This document shows positions 25,729 through 33,822 of a stretch of 64,000 bases of DNA, one piece after another. The stretch covers positions 27,463-91,462 of the forward strand of contig NZ_JAGBLU010000001.1 in assembly GCF_017635265.1 (NCBI RefSeq), given 5' to 3'. Position numbers and translations under genes: made by a program. The notes under the pieces are model-generated. The model searched no databases and was not told the origin of the DNA. It saw nothing but the letters and a program-made list of their open reading frames with translations. Every line of letters begins with the position of its first letter. Positions within the stretch are counted from its first letter, which is position 1. Origin of the DNA: Butyrivibrio sp. GTDB lineage: Bacteria; Bacillota; Clostridia; Lachnospirales; Lachnospiraceae.

Positions 25729-26781
25729 TCACCTTGTAAACTTGGTTATATCATTGAAAAGCACAAAAACCATCAATCCCAAAAGTGCTACCATACCGAT
25801 CATATGAACAAAACCTTCTTTTTTAGGAGGCACAGGCTTTCCAAATATAACCTCAATAAACTGGAATACCAGTCTTCCGCCATCAAGAGCAGGAAGCGGA
25901 AGTAAATTCATAACTCCAAGATTGACTGACAAAAGAACAGTCAGGGACATCATCGTAAGTATGACAGCTGACAGTCCAAAGGGCCTTACTTCCTCATAGG
26001 CGTCATCAACAATCTTTACCATTCCAACAGGTCCAGACACATCATCTGCAGAAAGTTTTCCTTTCACTAAAAGAGCAAGACTTCTGTAAGTAGTCTTAAA
26101 ATAATAGCGCACTTCATACCACGCATACTTAAGTGCTGCAGCGCCCTTTATCTCGCCATACTCTCCAAGATAAACACCCATGTAATATCTTCCGGCTTCT
26201 TCACTATACTTGGGAACAAGTGTAGTCTCATACTGCTGCCCATCTCTCTCATACACAATTTCCATAGGAGAACCTTCAGCAAACTGTGAAATAAGTGTCA
26301 CTTCACCGGCCATATATACTTTTTCGCCATCTACACTTATTATCTTGTCTCCTGCCTGCATTCCTGCTTCAGCAGCAGCAGAATCTTCGGTCAGCTGATT
26401 GATAACAGGGAAATTCCATGCAGAAAAGCTAACAAGAATAACCGCCAATAAATATGCAATTATAAAATTGGCAAATGGTCCTGCAAAAAGTGTTGCTATT
26501 CTTCTCCACACCGGTGCATTCAAAAATGAATGTTCATCGTATCCCTCTTTTTCCTCTTCAACCGGATCCATTCCATCAAATACACAGGCTCCACCAATAG
26601 GCAAAAGCTTAATGCTGTAAAGTGTCTCTCCTTTTTGTTTTTTCCATAGAGTGGGACCCATTCCCACAAAAAACTCATTGACCCTTATTCCACCGGCTTT
26701 GGCTATAATAAAATGCCCAAACTCATGAGAAGTCACAAGTATTCCGAAGATTATAAAGAAAATTATAATGCTGATAATCAT
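25729..26781 (-). CDS. rseP: Site-2 intramembrane metalloprotease (RseP/RasP)
   Basis: Zinc protease that cleaves membrane-embedded substrates such as anti-sigma factors. The zinc motif TSHEFGHFIIA (HExxH) is in helix 1 at about residues 18-28. There is one PDZ domain (GMQAGDKIISVDGEKVYMAG, about 140-160). The second metal motif LLPLPALDGGRLVFQFIE lies near residue 300. The protein has 350 residues and about four helices. Its start overlaps the dxr stop by four bases (ATGA), indicating tight coupling. Confidence 0.95.
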   Translation of the reverse strand: MIISIIIFFIIFGILVTSHEFGHFIIAKAGGIRVNEFFVGMGPTLWKKQKGETLYSIKLLPIGGACVFDGMDPVEEEKEGYDEHSFLNAPVWRRIATLFAGPFANFIIAYLLAVILVSFSAWNFPVINQLTEDSAAAEAGMQAGDKIISVDGEKVYMAGEVTLISQFAEGSPMEIVYERDGQQYETTLVPKYSEEAGRYYMGVYLGEYGEIKGAAALKYAWYEVRYYFKTTYRSLALLVKGKLSADDVSGPVGMVKIVDDAYEEVRPFGLSAVILTMMSLTVLLSVNLGVMNLLPLPALDGGRLVFQFIEVIFGKPVPPKKEGFVHMIGMVALLGLMVFVLFNDITKFTR

Positions 26782-27929
26782 AAATTATATTTGCCTCCAA
26801 GAAACTCATAGGTTTCCTTTTCTGCTGCAAGAATAGCATCAACGTCAGGGTTATCTATTCTCCTGTGGTGTTCCATAGCCTCTTCTATCATGTCATAGAT
26901 TTCAAGATATTTTATATCACCTTTTAAGAATCTGCGAACTGCCATTTCATTGGCTGCGTTAAATACCGTCGGCATGCTGCCGCCTTCGTAGGCTGCATCA
27001 TAAGCAAGCTTCAATCCTCTGAAGGTATCGATATCAGGCTTTTCAAATGTCAGACTTCCAAGCTCAAAAAGGTCAAGCCTCTTCTCATTCATAGGTCTTC
27101 TGTCCGGATAGAACAGCGCATACTGAATAGGTAATTTCATATCCGGAACCCCCAGCTGTGCTATAACAGCGCCGTCTACAAATTGAACAGCACTGTGTAC
27201 TATGCTCTGAGGATGAACCAGAACCTGAATATTATCAAGACTCACATCAAAAAGCCATCTGGCCTCCATCACTTCAAGTCCTTTATTTACCAGAGAGGAC
27301 GAGTCAATAGTAACCTTTGGTCCCATATCCCAGTTAGGATGTTTCAGAGCATCCGCAGCAGTCATGCTTTCCAGTTCCGATTTCTTTTTCCCTCTAAAAG
27401 GTCCGCCACTTGCCGTTAAAAGAATCTTCTCAAGCCTTCCCTTGGGTTCACCGTTTAAAGACTGAAAAATTGCGCTATGCTCACTGTCTACAGGAAGAAT
27501 CTTAACTCCTTTTTTGGCAGCAAGCGGCATAATAATATGCCCTGCGCAAACAAGTGTCTCTTTATTAGCAAGTGCAATGTCTTTTCCGCTTTCAATAGCT
27601 TTTATGGTAGGCCTTATTCCTATCATTCCAACAACAGCTGTAAGAACTGTATCAGCTTCAGGAACGGATACAATTTCAAGAAGTCCTTCCATTCCGCTAA
27701 ATATCTCTATATCAACATCTGAGAGTCTTTCCCGGAGCTTCTTGGCTGAATCTTCGTCAAACATGCACGCATATTTGGGCTTAAACTCCCTGACCTGTTT
27801 TTCTACCATTTCTACTCTGGTGTTAGCCGCAAGTCCTATAACCTCAAGCTCTTCGTTATTATTCCTTACAACATCCAGAGTCTGGGTTCCAATAGAACCG
27901 GTACTTCCAAGTAAAACAATCTTTCTCAT
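26778..27929 (-). CDS. dxr: 1-deoxy-D-xylulose 5-phosphate reductoisomerase
   Basis: NADPH-dependent first committed step of the MEP pathway (DXP to MEP). Motifs are VLLGSTGSIGTQTLDVV (NADPH binding), ALANKETLVCAG, LPVDSEHSAIFQ (metal-binding Asp and Glu), TASGGPFR and the flexible loop HPNWDMG. ATG at 27929 was chosen because AGAGGTGA lies seven bases before it; eight extra upstream codons are unlike the family. The length is then 383 residues, which is normal. A stem-loop separates it from cdsA. Confidence 0.97.
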   Translation of the reverse strand: MRKIVLLGSTGSIGTQTLDVVRNNNEELEVIGLAANTRVEMVEKQVREFKPKYACMFDEDSAKKLRERLSDVDIEIFSGMEGLLEIVSVPEADTVLTAVVGMIGIRPTIKAIESGKDIALANKETLVCAGHIIMPLAAKKGVKILPVDSEHSAIFQSLNGEPKGRLEKILLTASGGPFRGKKKSELESMTAADALKHPNWDMGPKVTIDSSSLVNKGLEVMEARWLFDVSLDNIQVLVHPQSIVHSAVQFVDGAVIAQLGVPDMKLPIQYALFYPDRRPMNEKRLDLFELGSLTFEKPDIDTFRGLKLAYDAAYEGGSMPTVFNAANEMAVRRFLKGDIKYLEIYDMIEEAMEHHRRIDNPDVDAILAAEKETYEFLGGKYNL

Positions 27930-27965
27930 AAGTTTGTCACCTCTGTAAAACAAATAGCATTAAAA

Positions 27966-28005
27966 AACTATACGCCGTATTAGAGTAAATTCTCTAATAC
28001 AGCGT
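27966..28005 (-). terminator. Terminator-like hairpin between cdsA and dxr
   Basis: GTATTAGAG and CTCTAATAC form a 9-bp stem extended by ACGC/GCGT with one mismatch, 6-base loop; on the minus strand it is followed by ATAGTTTTTT. It lies inside a conserved operon, so it may reduce expression of dxr-rseP-ispG-polC relative to pyrH-frr-uppS-cdsA. Confidence 0.65.
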
Positions 28006-28023
28006 TTAATATACGAATATTTA

Positions 28024-28845
28024 TTAGAAATGTGAAACCATAATTACTGACAAAAAATAAATGCATGGAATAACAAAAATCACACTATCAAACCTGTCCA
28101 TTATTCCGCCATGCCCGGGAATAATCTTCCCATAGTCTTTAATATTATGATCTCTTTTTATGCCGGATGCCAAAAGGTCTCCCAATTGAGCAATTATGCT
28201 GCCTATAAAAGTAATCAGCATAAGCATATAAACTATATTAATATTCTGAACTTCATTTTTGTAGAGCAGATATCCAAATACAGCTCCTACCGCCACTGAA
28301 CCAAGTACACCGCCTACAGCTCCTTCCACAGTTTTCTTGGGAGAAAGAACCGGAACCAGCTTATGCTTTCCAAAAGCCCTCCCTGCAAAATACGCACACG
28401 TATCACATACCCAGGCAATAAATGGAACCCAGGCAAGATATTGTCCATATGGGCGAAGCCTGAGCAAATAGACAAAAGACATATTTACCGGAGCATATAC
28501 AAAGCAAAAGAAAGCCGCCATTGCCTGCATGGATTTAAACTTTGGAAAGCTGACAACATAGCAGACCATTAATAAAAAGAATGCAAACATAATGGAAAAA
28601 ATAAAATATTTATGGCTGCTGACTAAAAGCATCTGGACATAATGAACTGTTATTGCAATATATCCGCAGATTTCCAATGCATTTAACTTGCTGTTTTCCT
28701 GATGGATTCCCGTTGCTAAAGTAAGCTCATAAAAACTTATGAGGGAAACTGCAAACAGAACCGCCGCCAAAACTATTCCACCGGGAATAAGTACACCGGC
28801 GAGTACCAAACCTATAACAACACCACTTAAAACCCTTGTTTTCAA
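28024..28845 (-). CDS. cdsA: Phosphatidate cytidylyltransferase CdsA
   Basis: Makes CDP-diacylglycerol from phosphatidic acid and CTP at the membrane. It has 273 residues and about eight helices. The C-terminal signature is complete: GDLLASGIKRDHNIKDYGKI then PGHGGIMDRFDS, with the Asp pair that binds metal. SPKKTVEGAVGGVLGS is the second conserved cytoplasmic loop. It follows uppS by 24 bases. Confidence 0.96.
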   Translation of the reverse strand: MKTRVLSGVVIGLVLAGVLIPGGIVLAAVLFAVSLISFYELTLATGIHQENSKLNALEICGYIAITVHYVQMLLVSSHKYFIFSIMFAFFLLMVCYVVSFPKFKSMQAMAAFFCFVYAPVNMSFVYLLRLRPYGQYLAWVPFIAWVCDTCAYFAGRAFGKHKLVPVLSPKKTVEGAVGGVLGSVAVGAVFGYLLYKNEVQNINIVYMLMLITFIGSIIAQLGDLLASGIKRDHNIKDYGKIIPGHGGIMDRFDSVIFVIPCIYFLSVIMVSHF

Positions 28846-28869
28846 TTTCTACACCAGCCTATACCTTGA

Positions 28870-29586
28870 TCAGTTTTTAAGTCCGCCAAACTTACGATTG
28901 CGCGTTCCATAAGAATCCACAGCCATTTGCAGCTGCTCCTTATCAAAATCAGGCCAGGCCACAGGTGTATAATAAAACTCGGTGTAAGCGCACTGCCAAA
29001 GAAGGAAATTAGAGATTCTCTGTTCATTACATGTCCTGATCATAAGGTCAGGATCCGGGAGAAAATCAGTGTCAAGATTTCGACTTATCATCTCTTCTGT
29101 AATGTCCTCGGGATTAATTTCTCCATCCTTAACTTTTTCAGCAATTTTCTTAACAGCTCGTCTTATTTCATCCCTGCTGCCATAATTTATAGCAATGGTA
29201 AATGTCAGACCTGTGTTTCCAGCTGTTGCCTGCTCAAGTTCACTGATAGCCTCCTGAATATCCTCAGAAAGCGCCTTTCTTTCACCAATGACCCGACAGC
29301 GAACGTTGTTTTTCATGGATTTTTTTATACTTGTTTTAAGATAATTTCGCAAAATCGTCATGAGAGCGGATACCTCCGCTTCAGGACGACTCCAGTTTTC
29401 TGTTGAAAAAGCATACACCGTAAGATACTTTATGCCCATATCTCTGGCAACTACCAGAATATCCTCAACAGCTTTTGCTCCCTGCATATGACCATAATTT
29501 CTGGGCATGCCTTTTGCTTTAGCCCATCTTCCGTTTCCGTCAAGGATTATAGCCACATGGGCGGGAATTTTCTTTTCTTCTTCCAT
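28870..29586 (-). CDS. uppS: Undecaprenyl diphosphate synthase UppS
   Basis: Cis-prenyltransferase that makes the C55 lipid carrier for cell wall synthesis. Motifs: HVAIILDGNGRWAKAKGMPRNYGH (split here as the catalytic Asp in ILDGNGRW and NYGH), YLTVYAFSTENWSRP, INYGSRDEI and the C-terminal DLMIRTCNEQRISNFLLWQ. In the last motif RTCNEQRIS replaces the more usual RTSGEQRIS. Length of 238 residues is normal. It is four bases downstream of frr. Confidence 0.96.
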   Translation of the reverse strand: MEEEKKIPAHVAIILDGNGRWAKAKGMPRNYGHMQGAKAVEDILVVARDMGIKYLTVYAFSTENWSRPEAEVSALMTILRNYLKTSIKKSMKNNVRCRVIGERKALSEDIQEAISELEQATAGNTGLTFTIAINYGSRDEIRRAVKKIAEKVKDGEINPEDITEEMISRNLDTDFLPDPDLMIRTCNEQRISNFLLWQCAYTEFYYTPVAWPDFDKEQLQMAVDSYGTRNRKFGGLKN

Positions 29587-29590
29587 AACC

Positions 29591-30142
29591 TTATACCGTC
29601 ATGATTTCTTTATTCTTTTCTTCTACAGCTCCATCAATATCCTTGATAAACTTATCTGTGATCTTCTGAAGCTCATCGTTGAGATCATTGATCTCATCCT
29701 CTGATACTTCTGAACCCTTAAGCTTTTTAAGAGCATCATTGCCGTCACGTCTGACATTACGAACAGCAACTTTAGCATCTTCACCTTTTTTCTTGATGTC
29801 TTTGGCGAGCTGTTTTCTTCTTTCCTCTGTGAGTTCAGGGAAAACAAGTCTGATAATTGCACCATCATTGCTTGGTGTGATTCCAAGATCAGAAGTCATA
29901 AGTGCCTTCTCAATGTCTTTAATAAGTGCCTTGTCCCATGGAGCAATCTGAATAATTCTGGCCTCAGGAACCGAAACATTGCCCACCTGGTTAATAGGTG
30001 TCGGTGTTCCGTAATAATCAACTTTAATCTTGTCTAAAACATGTGGATTAGCTCTACCTGCACGGATAGAAGCAAGATCCTCTTTCAAAAAGTCGAATGA
30101 CTTCTGCATTTTGTCATTATATTCTCTTAACTTTTCGTTCAT
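29591..30142 (-). CDS. frr: Ribosome recycling factor
   Basis: Splits post-termination ribosomes with EF-G. The protein has 183 residues; the three-helix bundle signature is visible in KEDLASIRAGRANPHVLDKI, YYGTPTPINQVGNVSVPEARIIQIAPWD and the C-terminal VRNVRRDGNDALKKL. The gene order pyrH-frr-uppS-cdsA is the conserved Firmicutes arrangement. Confidence 0.97.
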   Translation of the reverse strand: MNEKLREYNDKMQKSFDFLKEDLASIRAGRANPHVLDKIKVDYYGTPTPINQVGNVSVPEARIIQIAPWDKALIKDIEKALMTSDLGITPSNDGAIIRLVFPELTEERRKQLAKDIKKKGEDAKVAVRNVRRDGNDALKKLKGSEVSEDEINDLNDELQKITDKFIKDIDGAVEEKNKEIMTV

Positions 30143-30166
30143 ACCTTCACTCCTTATTCTGTGATA

Positions 30167-30862
30167 TCAATCAACAGTAACTGTTGTTCCATTAAAATTA
30201 CCATCTGCTGCCTTGACGATGCTGTTTTCTTCCTGAAGAGCAAACACCCTCATAGCCACCTTGTTGTCCCTTGCAAGTATTGAAGCTGTCATATCCACAA
30301 CCTGAAGGTTCCTGGCAATAACCTCGTCAATTGTAACTGTATCATATCTCTTAGCATCAGGGTTTTTCGCCGGATCAGAATCATAAACTCCGTCAACAGC
30401 CTTGGCAAGAAGAATATAATCCGCTTCTACCTCTACGGCTCTGAGTACCACACCTGTATCTGTTGAGAAATATGGATGTCCGGTTCCTCCTGCAAAAAAT
30501 ACAACCATTCCCTTCGCAAAGTATTTATTGGCTCTGTCCTTGGAAAAGAGTTTGGTAAATGAGCCGCACTCAAAAGGTGTAAGAATGTTGGTCATCATTC
30601 CCTCACTTCTGAAAATCTCAGATACATAAATGCAGTTCATTATTGTTGCAAGCATTCCAATCTGGTCAGCCTTAACTCTGTCAATACTCTCACTGCTTCT
30701 GCCTCTCCAGAAATTACCTCCTCCGATAACAATTCCTACTTCTACTCCCTTATCGGAAAGCTGTTTAACCTGCAAAGCAACTTTTCTTACTGTATTCTCA
30801 TCAAAACCGGTTTTTTTGTCCCCAGCAAGTGCTTCACCGCTGAGCTTTAATAATATTCTCAT
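30167..30862 (-). CDS. pyrH: UMP kinase PyrH
   Basis: Phosphorylates UMP to UDP. Amino-acid-kinase fold with RILLKLSGEALAGDKKTG, VGIVIGGGNFWRGR, FFAGGTGHPYFSTDTGVVLRA and AKAVDGVYDSDPAKNPDAKR. The protein has 231 residues and starts behind GGAG. It lies 23 bases downstream of the bactofilin gene. Confidence 0.97.
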   Translation of the reverse strand: MRILLKLSGEALAGDKKTGFDENTVRKVALQVKQLSDKGVEVGIVIGGGNFWRGRSSESIDRVKADQIGMLATIMNCIYVSEIFRSEGMMTNILTPFECGSFTKLFSKDRANKYFAKGMVVFFAGGTGHPYFSTDTGVVLRAVEVEADYILLAKAVDGVYDSDPAKNPDAKRYDTVTIDEVIARNLQVVDMTASILARDNKVAMRVFALQEENSIVKAADGNFNGTTVTVD

Positions 30863-30885
30863 AATTTCTCCATTTAATTAACCTA

Positions 30886-31860
30886 TTATCTGTTTTTAAG
30901 TCCCTCAAAGAACTCTGATGGATTAACATCAGCATAAGCCTGTGAGCACATACCTTCAATAACCGCACCATTGTTGATCTGTACTGACTGAGACTTGATA
31001 TTGCCCATAACAATTGCTGTTGTGTCAAGAACAACAGGACCATGTACATCGATGTCGCCCTTTACAGCACCTGCAATAACTGCACTGGATCCGAAGATAT
31101 TACCGACGATAACCGTACTCTGTCCTACCTTTACGCTGCCTTTACTTTTTACTTCACCGGTAATTCTTGCTGATTCCGCATAGATTTCTGCAGCATCTGA
31201 ATCACCTGTGATCTCACCTGTTATATTGAGCTTGCCAAGACATTTAATATTGCCTGTAACTCTTCCGATAAGATCAAGAGATCCTGTTGTCTGTAAGTCA
31301 CCTGTAATGACCATACCCTCGGTAATACTAGCTGTTTCATCTGTTGGTGTCTGCTGTTCAAAATCCATCATTCCATTTCCCCCATTATTTGTATTATTTT
31401 CAGAAACGTTCGTCTCTGCAATATACTCATTAACATTTGATGAAGCCACCATTTCTATGGCGCTTTTTGGTTCTTCTCCCTTAACTTCAGCAGCTGTCTG
31501 CTCTTCGATTTTCTGCTCAAGTTCAACAACTTCCTCATCTGCAGAAACTTTTTCAGGTGCAACCCTTTTTTCAATGACTGCTTCCGGCTCTTTTGGTGCT
31601 TCAACCGGTTCAAAAGCTTCACCGGCTTTCTCCACAGCCTCTTTTGTTTCTTCCTCAGAATCTGCTTCATCCAGTTTGATATCATCAATACGATCCAACA
31701 TACTGCTGATATCAACTTTTTCACGATCAGCTGCCTTTACAGGCTGATTCCCTGCCCCGTTTTCATTATCAAGACCTGCTGCCTCATAGGGCTTATCTTC
31801 CGGCATCAGTGTGTTCACTGCCTGAGAAAGATCGCTCTTAAGCTCAGAAAAAAATCCCAT
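30886..31860 (-). CDS. Bactofilin family polymer-forming cytoskeletal protein
   Basis: Has a long acidic, low-complexity N-terminal half (residues about 20-200, rich in Glu, Ala and Val) and then a bactofilin beta-helix of short repeats: EGMVITGDLQTTGSLDLIGR, VTGNIKCLGKLNITGEITGD, SARITGEVKSKGSVKVGQST. Bactofilins form filaments and scaffold cell-wall enzymes. ATG at 31860 (MGFFSELKSDL) lies eight bases behind GGAGG; the frame opens seven codons earlier. A polysaccharide deacetylase gene lies just upstream, fitting a cell-envelope role. The N-terminal extension is long for the family. Confidence 0.88.
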   Translation of the reverse strand: MGFFSELKSDLSQAVNTLMPEDKPYEAAGLDNENGAGNQPVKAADREKVDISSMLDRIDDIKLDEADSEEETKEAVEKAGEAFEPVEAPKEPEAVIEKRVAPEKVSADEEVVELEQKIEEQTAAEVKGEEPKSAIEMVASSNVNEYIAETNVSENNTNNGGNGMMDFEQQTPTDETASITEGMVITGDLQTTGSLDLIGRVTGNIKCLGKLNITGEITGDSDAAEIYAESARITGEVKSKGSVKVGQSTVIVGNIFGSSAVIAGAVKGDIDVHGPVVLDTTAIVMGNIKSQSVQINNGAVIEGMCSQAYADVNPSEFFEGLKNR

Positions 31861-31891
31861 CCTGATATCCTCCGTTTTCAATTTTCTAATA

Positions 31892-32857
31892 TTATTTTTT
31901 GATATGTTGAACCGGTAACGTATCCTCAGTTATCGGTACTATCACTGTGTCATCCATTGCCTGAATTGCTTCTATAATCTCAGGCAATGCCTCTACGGTA
32001 TATTTTTTATCTGTCGCATCATGCATAAGCACAACGCAGTGTTTAAACTTGGGAATATTATTTACTATATTGGCGTATACCGTATCGCTTGTTGCTCCTG
32101 CTTTATCATCTCCGGCAGATACATTCCAGTCAAAAAAAGTCACTTCCTGCTGGTCAAGATATTCCACAAGTTCACTCATTTTAACCTTGCTGACATCATT
32201 GGAGCTGCCCCCCGGAAACCTGTAAAACTCCGACCAGACTCCCGTTGTCTGATACAAAAATATCCTTAACTTTTTAAAATCCTCTTTAAAGGAATCAAGT
32301 GAAGCATATAGTTCGCTGTACTTGTGGCTGTATGAATGCATACCCAATGTGTGTCCGTCATCAACTATCCGCTTGTAAATATCTGTGTATTTCGTATCAG
32401 GCTTGCCACATACAAAAAACGTGGCTTTGACGTTATACTCCTCTAAAATGTCCAATATCTCACCGGTGGAAGAACTTGGCCCGTCATCAAAAGTGAGATA
32501 AACATATCTTGTCCCCTCTATATCCTCAGGATTCTGAGCCCCACTGACATAAACATTTGAATAATCAGCCTCAAATTCCTCCGTCACAGGTGATGCTTCA
32601 TTTTGAACATCTCCGGAGTCCTCAACATCTTCACTGTCCTGAGATAAAAGAGTGATCTCGTCTCCAAATCTGCCTCTGTACCATTCAAGATCAGCCAAAT
32701 TCTGATCATAGGCCGTTTTTAATCTGTCAAACCGAATGGCCAGTATCACACAAAAACAAGTCGGAATAAGACATGCAGCAGCAACAGAAATAAGTATCAT
32801 TCGACGCAGATTCTGTATTCTTTTACTGTACTTCTTTTTAGGTTCATTGAAACCCAT
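31892..32857 (-). CDS. Membrane-anchored polysaccharide deacetylase (NodB/CE4)
   Basis: Metal-dependent deacetylase of extracellular polysaccharide, probably peptidoglycan GlcNAc. It has an N-terminal anchor helix (MILISVAAACLIPTCFCVIL, about residues 20-40), a linker and a NodB domain from about 125: YLTFDDGPSSST (metal-binding Asp pair), HTLGMHSYSHKYSEL (two His ligands), FRFPGGSSN-type motif (FYRFPGGSSND), DWNVSAGD and VVLMHDA. All five CE4 motifs are visible, so activity is likely. It sits 32 bases upstream of the bactofilin gene. Confidence 0.92.
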   Translation of the reverse strand: MGFNEPKKKYSKRIQNLRRMILISVAAACLIPTCFCVILAIRFDRLKTAYDQNLADLEWYRGRFGDEITLLSQDSEDVEDSGDVQNEASPVTEEFEADYSNVYVSGAQNPEDIEGTRYVYLTFDDGPSSSTGEILDILEEYNVKATFFVCGKPDTKYTDIYKRIVDDGHTLGMHSYSHKYSELYASLDSFKEDFKKLRIFLYQTTGVWSEFYRFPGGSSNDVSKVKMSELVEYLDQQEVTFFDWNVSAGDDKAGATSDTVYANIVNNIPKFKHCVVLMHDATDKKYTVEALPEIIEAIQAMDDTVIVPITEDTLPVQHIKK

Positions 32858-32944
32858 TCCAAACTAATATCTCTTTCTGTAATTATATATAACCAACGTA
32901 TAGTATAGCATAGTTTTATCAAGTCAAAAAGATGTTTTTGCGCA

Positions 32945-32974
32945 CGAAAAAAGCCCGGCGTTCCGACCGGGCTT
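32945..32974 (-). terminator. Terminator after the secreted 226-aa protein
   Basis: AAGCCCGG and CCGGGCTT form an 8-bp GC-rich stem around an 8-base loop; on the minus strand it is followed by TTTTCG. It lies 15 bases past the stop codon of the gene at 32989. Confidence 0.88.
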
Positions 32975-32988
32975 GTTATACAAAATAC

Positions 32989-33669
32989 TTAAAAGGTTTG
33001 AGCAGTCTCAAAACCTGCTGATATATACGTGATTATATAATTATCATAGTCTGAGGCATTAAGTCCAATCATCTGAGAATTGGTGCTTCCACCGTGGAAT
33101 GTATATCCGACATCCGCAATATTAACCGTGTCAAACGCTACTGCCTTTCCGTTTTTAGTGAAAAGAGTTCTGATTCCGACTCCCTGAATATCTTTTTCCG
33201 AATAGTTTGTAGCGCTTATCTCAATACATTTTTCTTTGGTACTTGTATCAACATCAACCAAAGTATATGTACAATTATCAGTTTCGGTTAAATCAAGATT
33301 GTATTTATAGGTTGACGCATTCTTTATATTCTCGTTCAAAAACTGACCGTATAGAATAAATTTCTGTCCATCCTTAACAGCATCAGCTCTGTCATGAACA
33401 AGCGAAACCTCTTCCCCATCAGGATTGATGGCGGTAAAATCCGCACTTATCCGTACATCTTTTCCTGTATTATTGGTTGCCACCAGAACATAATATGTAC
33501 ACCAGTCAAATTCATCCGGAATAACATACTCATTTTCAATAGTTATGCCGTTCTCAATTTCTGTTGCCGCATATGCAACATTTGAAGGAAATATACACTG
33601 ATTAACACCAAAAAGAGTAAAAAAAGACATTCCACAAGTGATAATAATAGAAAAAATCTGTTTTTTCAT
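32989..33669 (-). CDS. Secreted protein of unknown function
   Basis: Not recognised as a named family. About 226 residues from the ATG at 33669 (MKKQIFSIIITCGMSFF), which follows GGAGGAAATGGCT; the frame opens 16 codons earlier without a better site. A signal peptide ends near AYAATE. The mature part looks beta-rich, with WCTYYVLVATNNTGKDVRISADFTAINPDGEEV reminiscent of an Ig-like or transglutaminase-associated (FxLYD-like) domain. It has its own terminator and no obvious operon partner. Confidence 0.6.
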   Translation of the reverse strand: MKKQIFSIIITCGMSFFTLFGVNQCIFPSNVAYAATEIENGITIENEYVIPDEFDWCTYYVLVATNNTGKDVRISADFTAINPDGEEVSLVHDRADAVKDGQKFILYGQFLNENIKNASTYKYNLDLTETDNCTYTLVDVDTSTKEKCIEISATNYSEKDIQGVGIRTLFTKNGKAVAFDTVNIADVGYTFHGGSTNSQMIGLNASDYDNYIITYISAGFETAQTF

Positions 33670-33822
33670 AGCCATTTCCTCCATCAAAATTATTTTTTTG
33701 ATAGTAATAATTATCATTGAAAACCAGATTTTTTTCGAGTACCCGGAGGCATTTTTAATCCTTTTTTAACCTTTATAAATTATCTATAAACCGCCATTTT
33801 ATGCGCTCTAGATTTGGTATAT

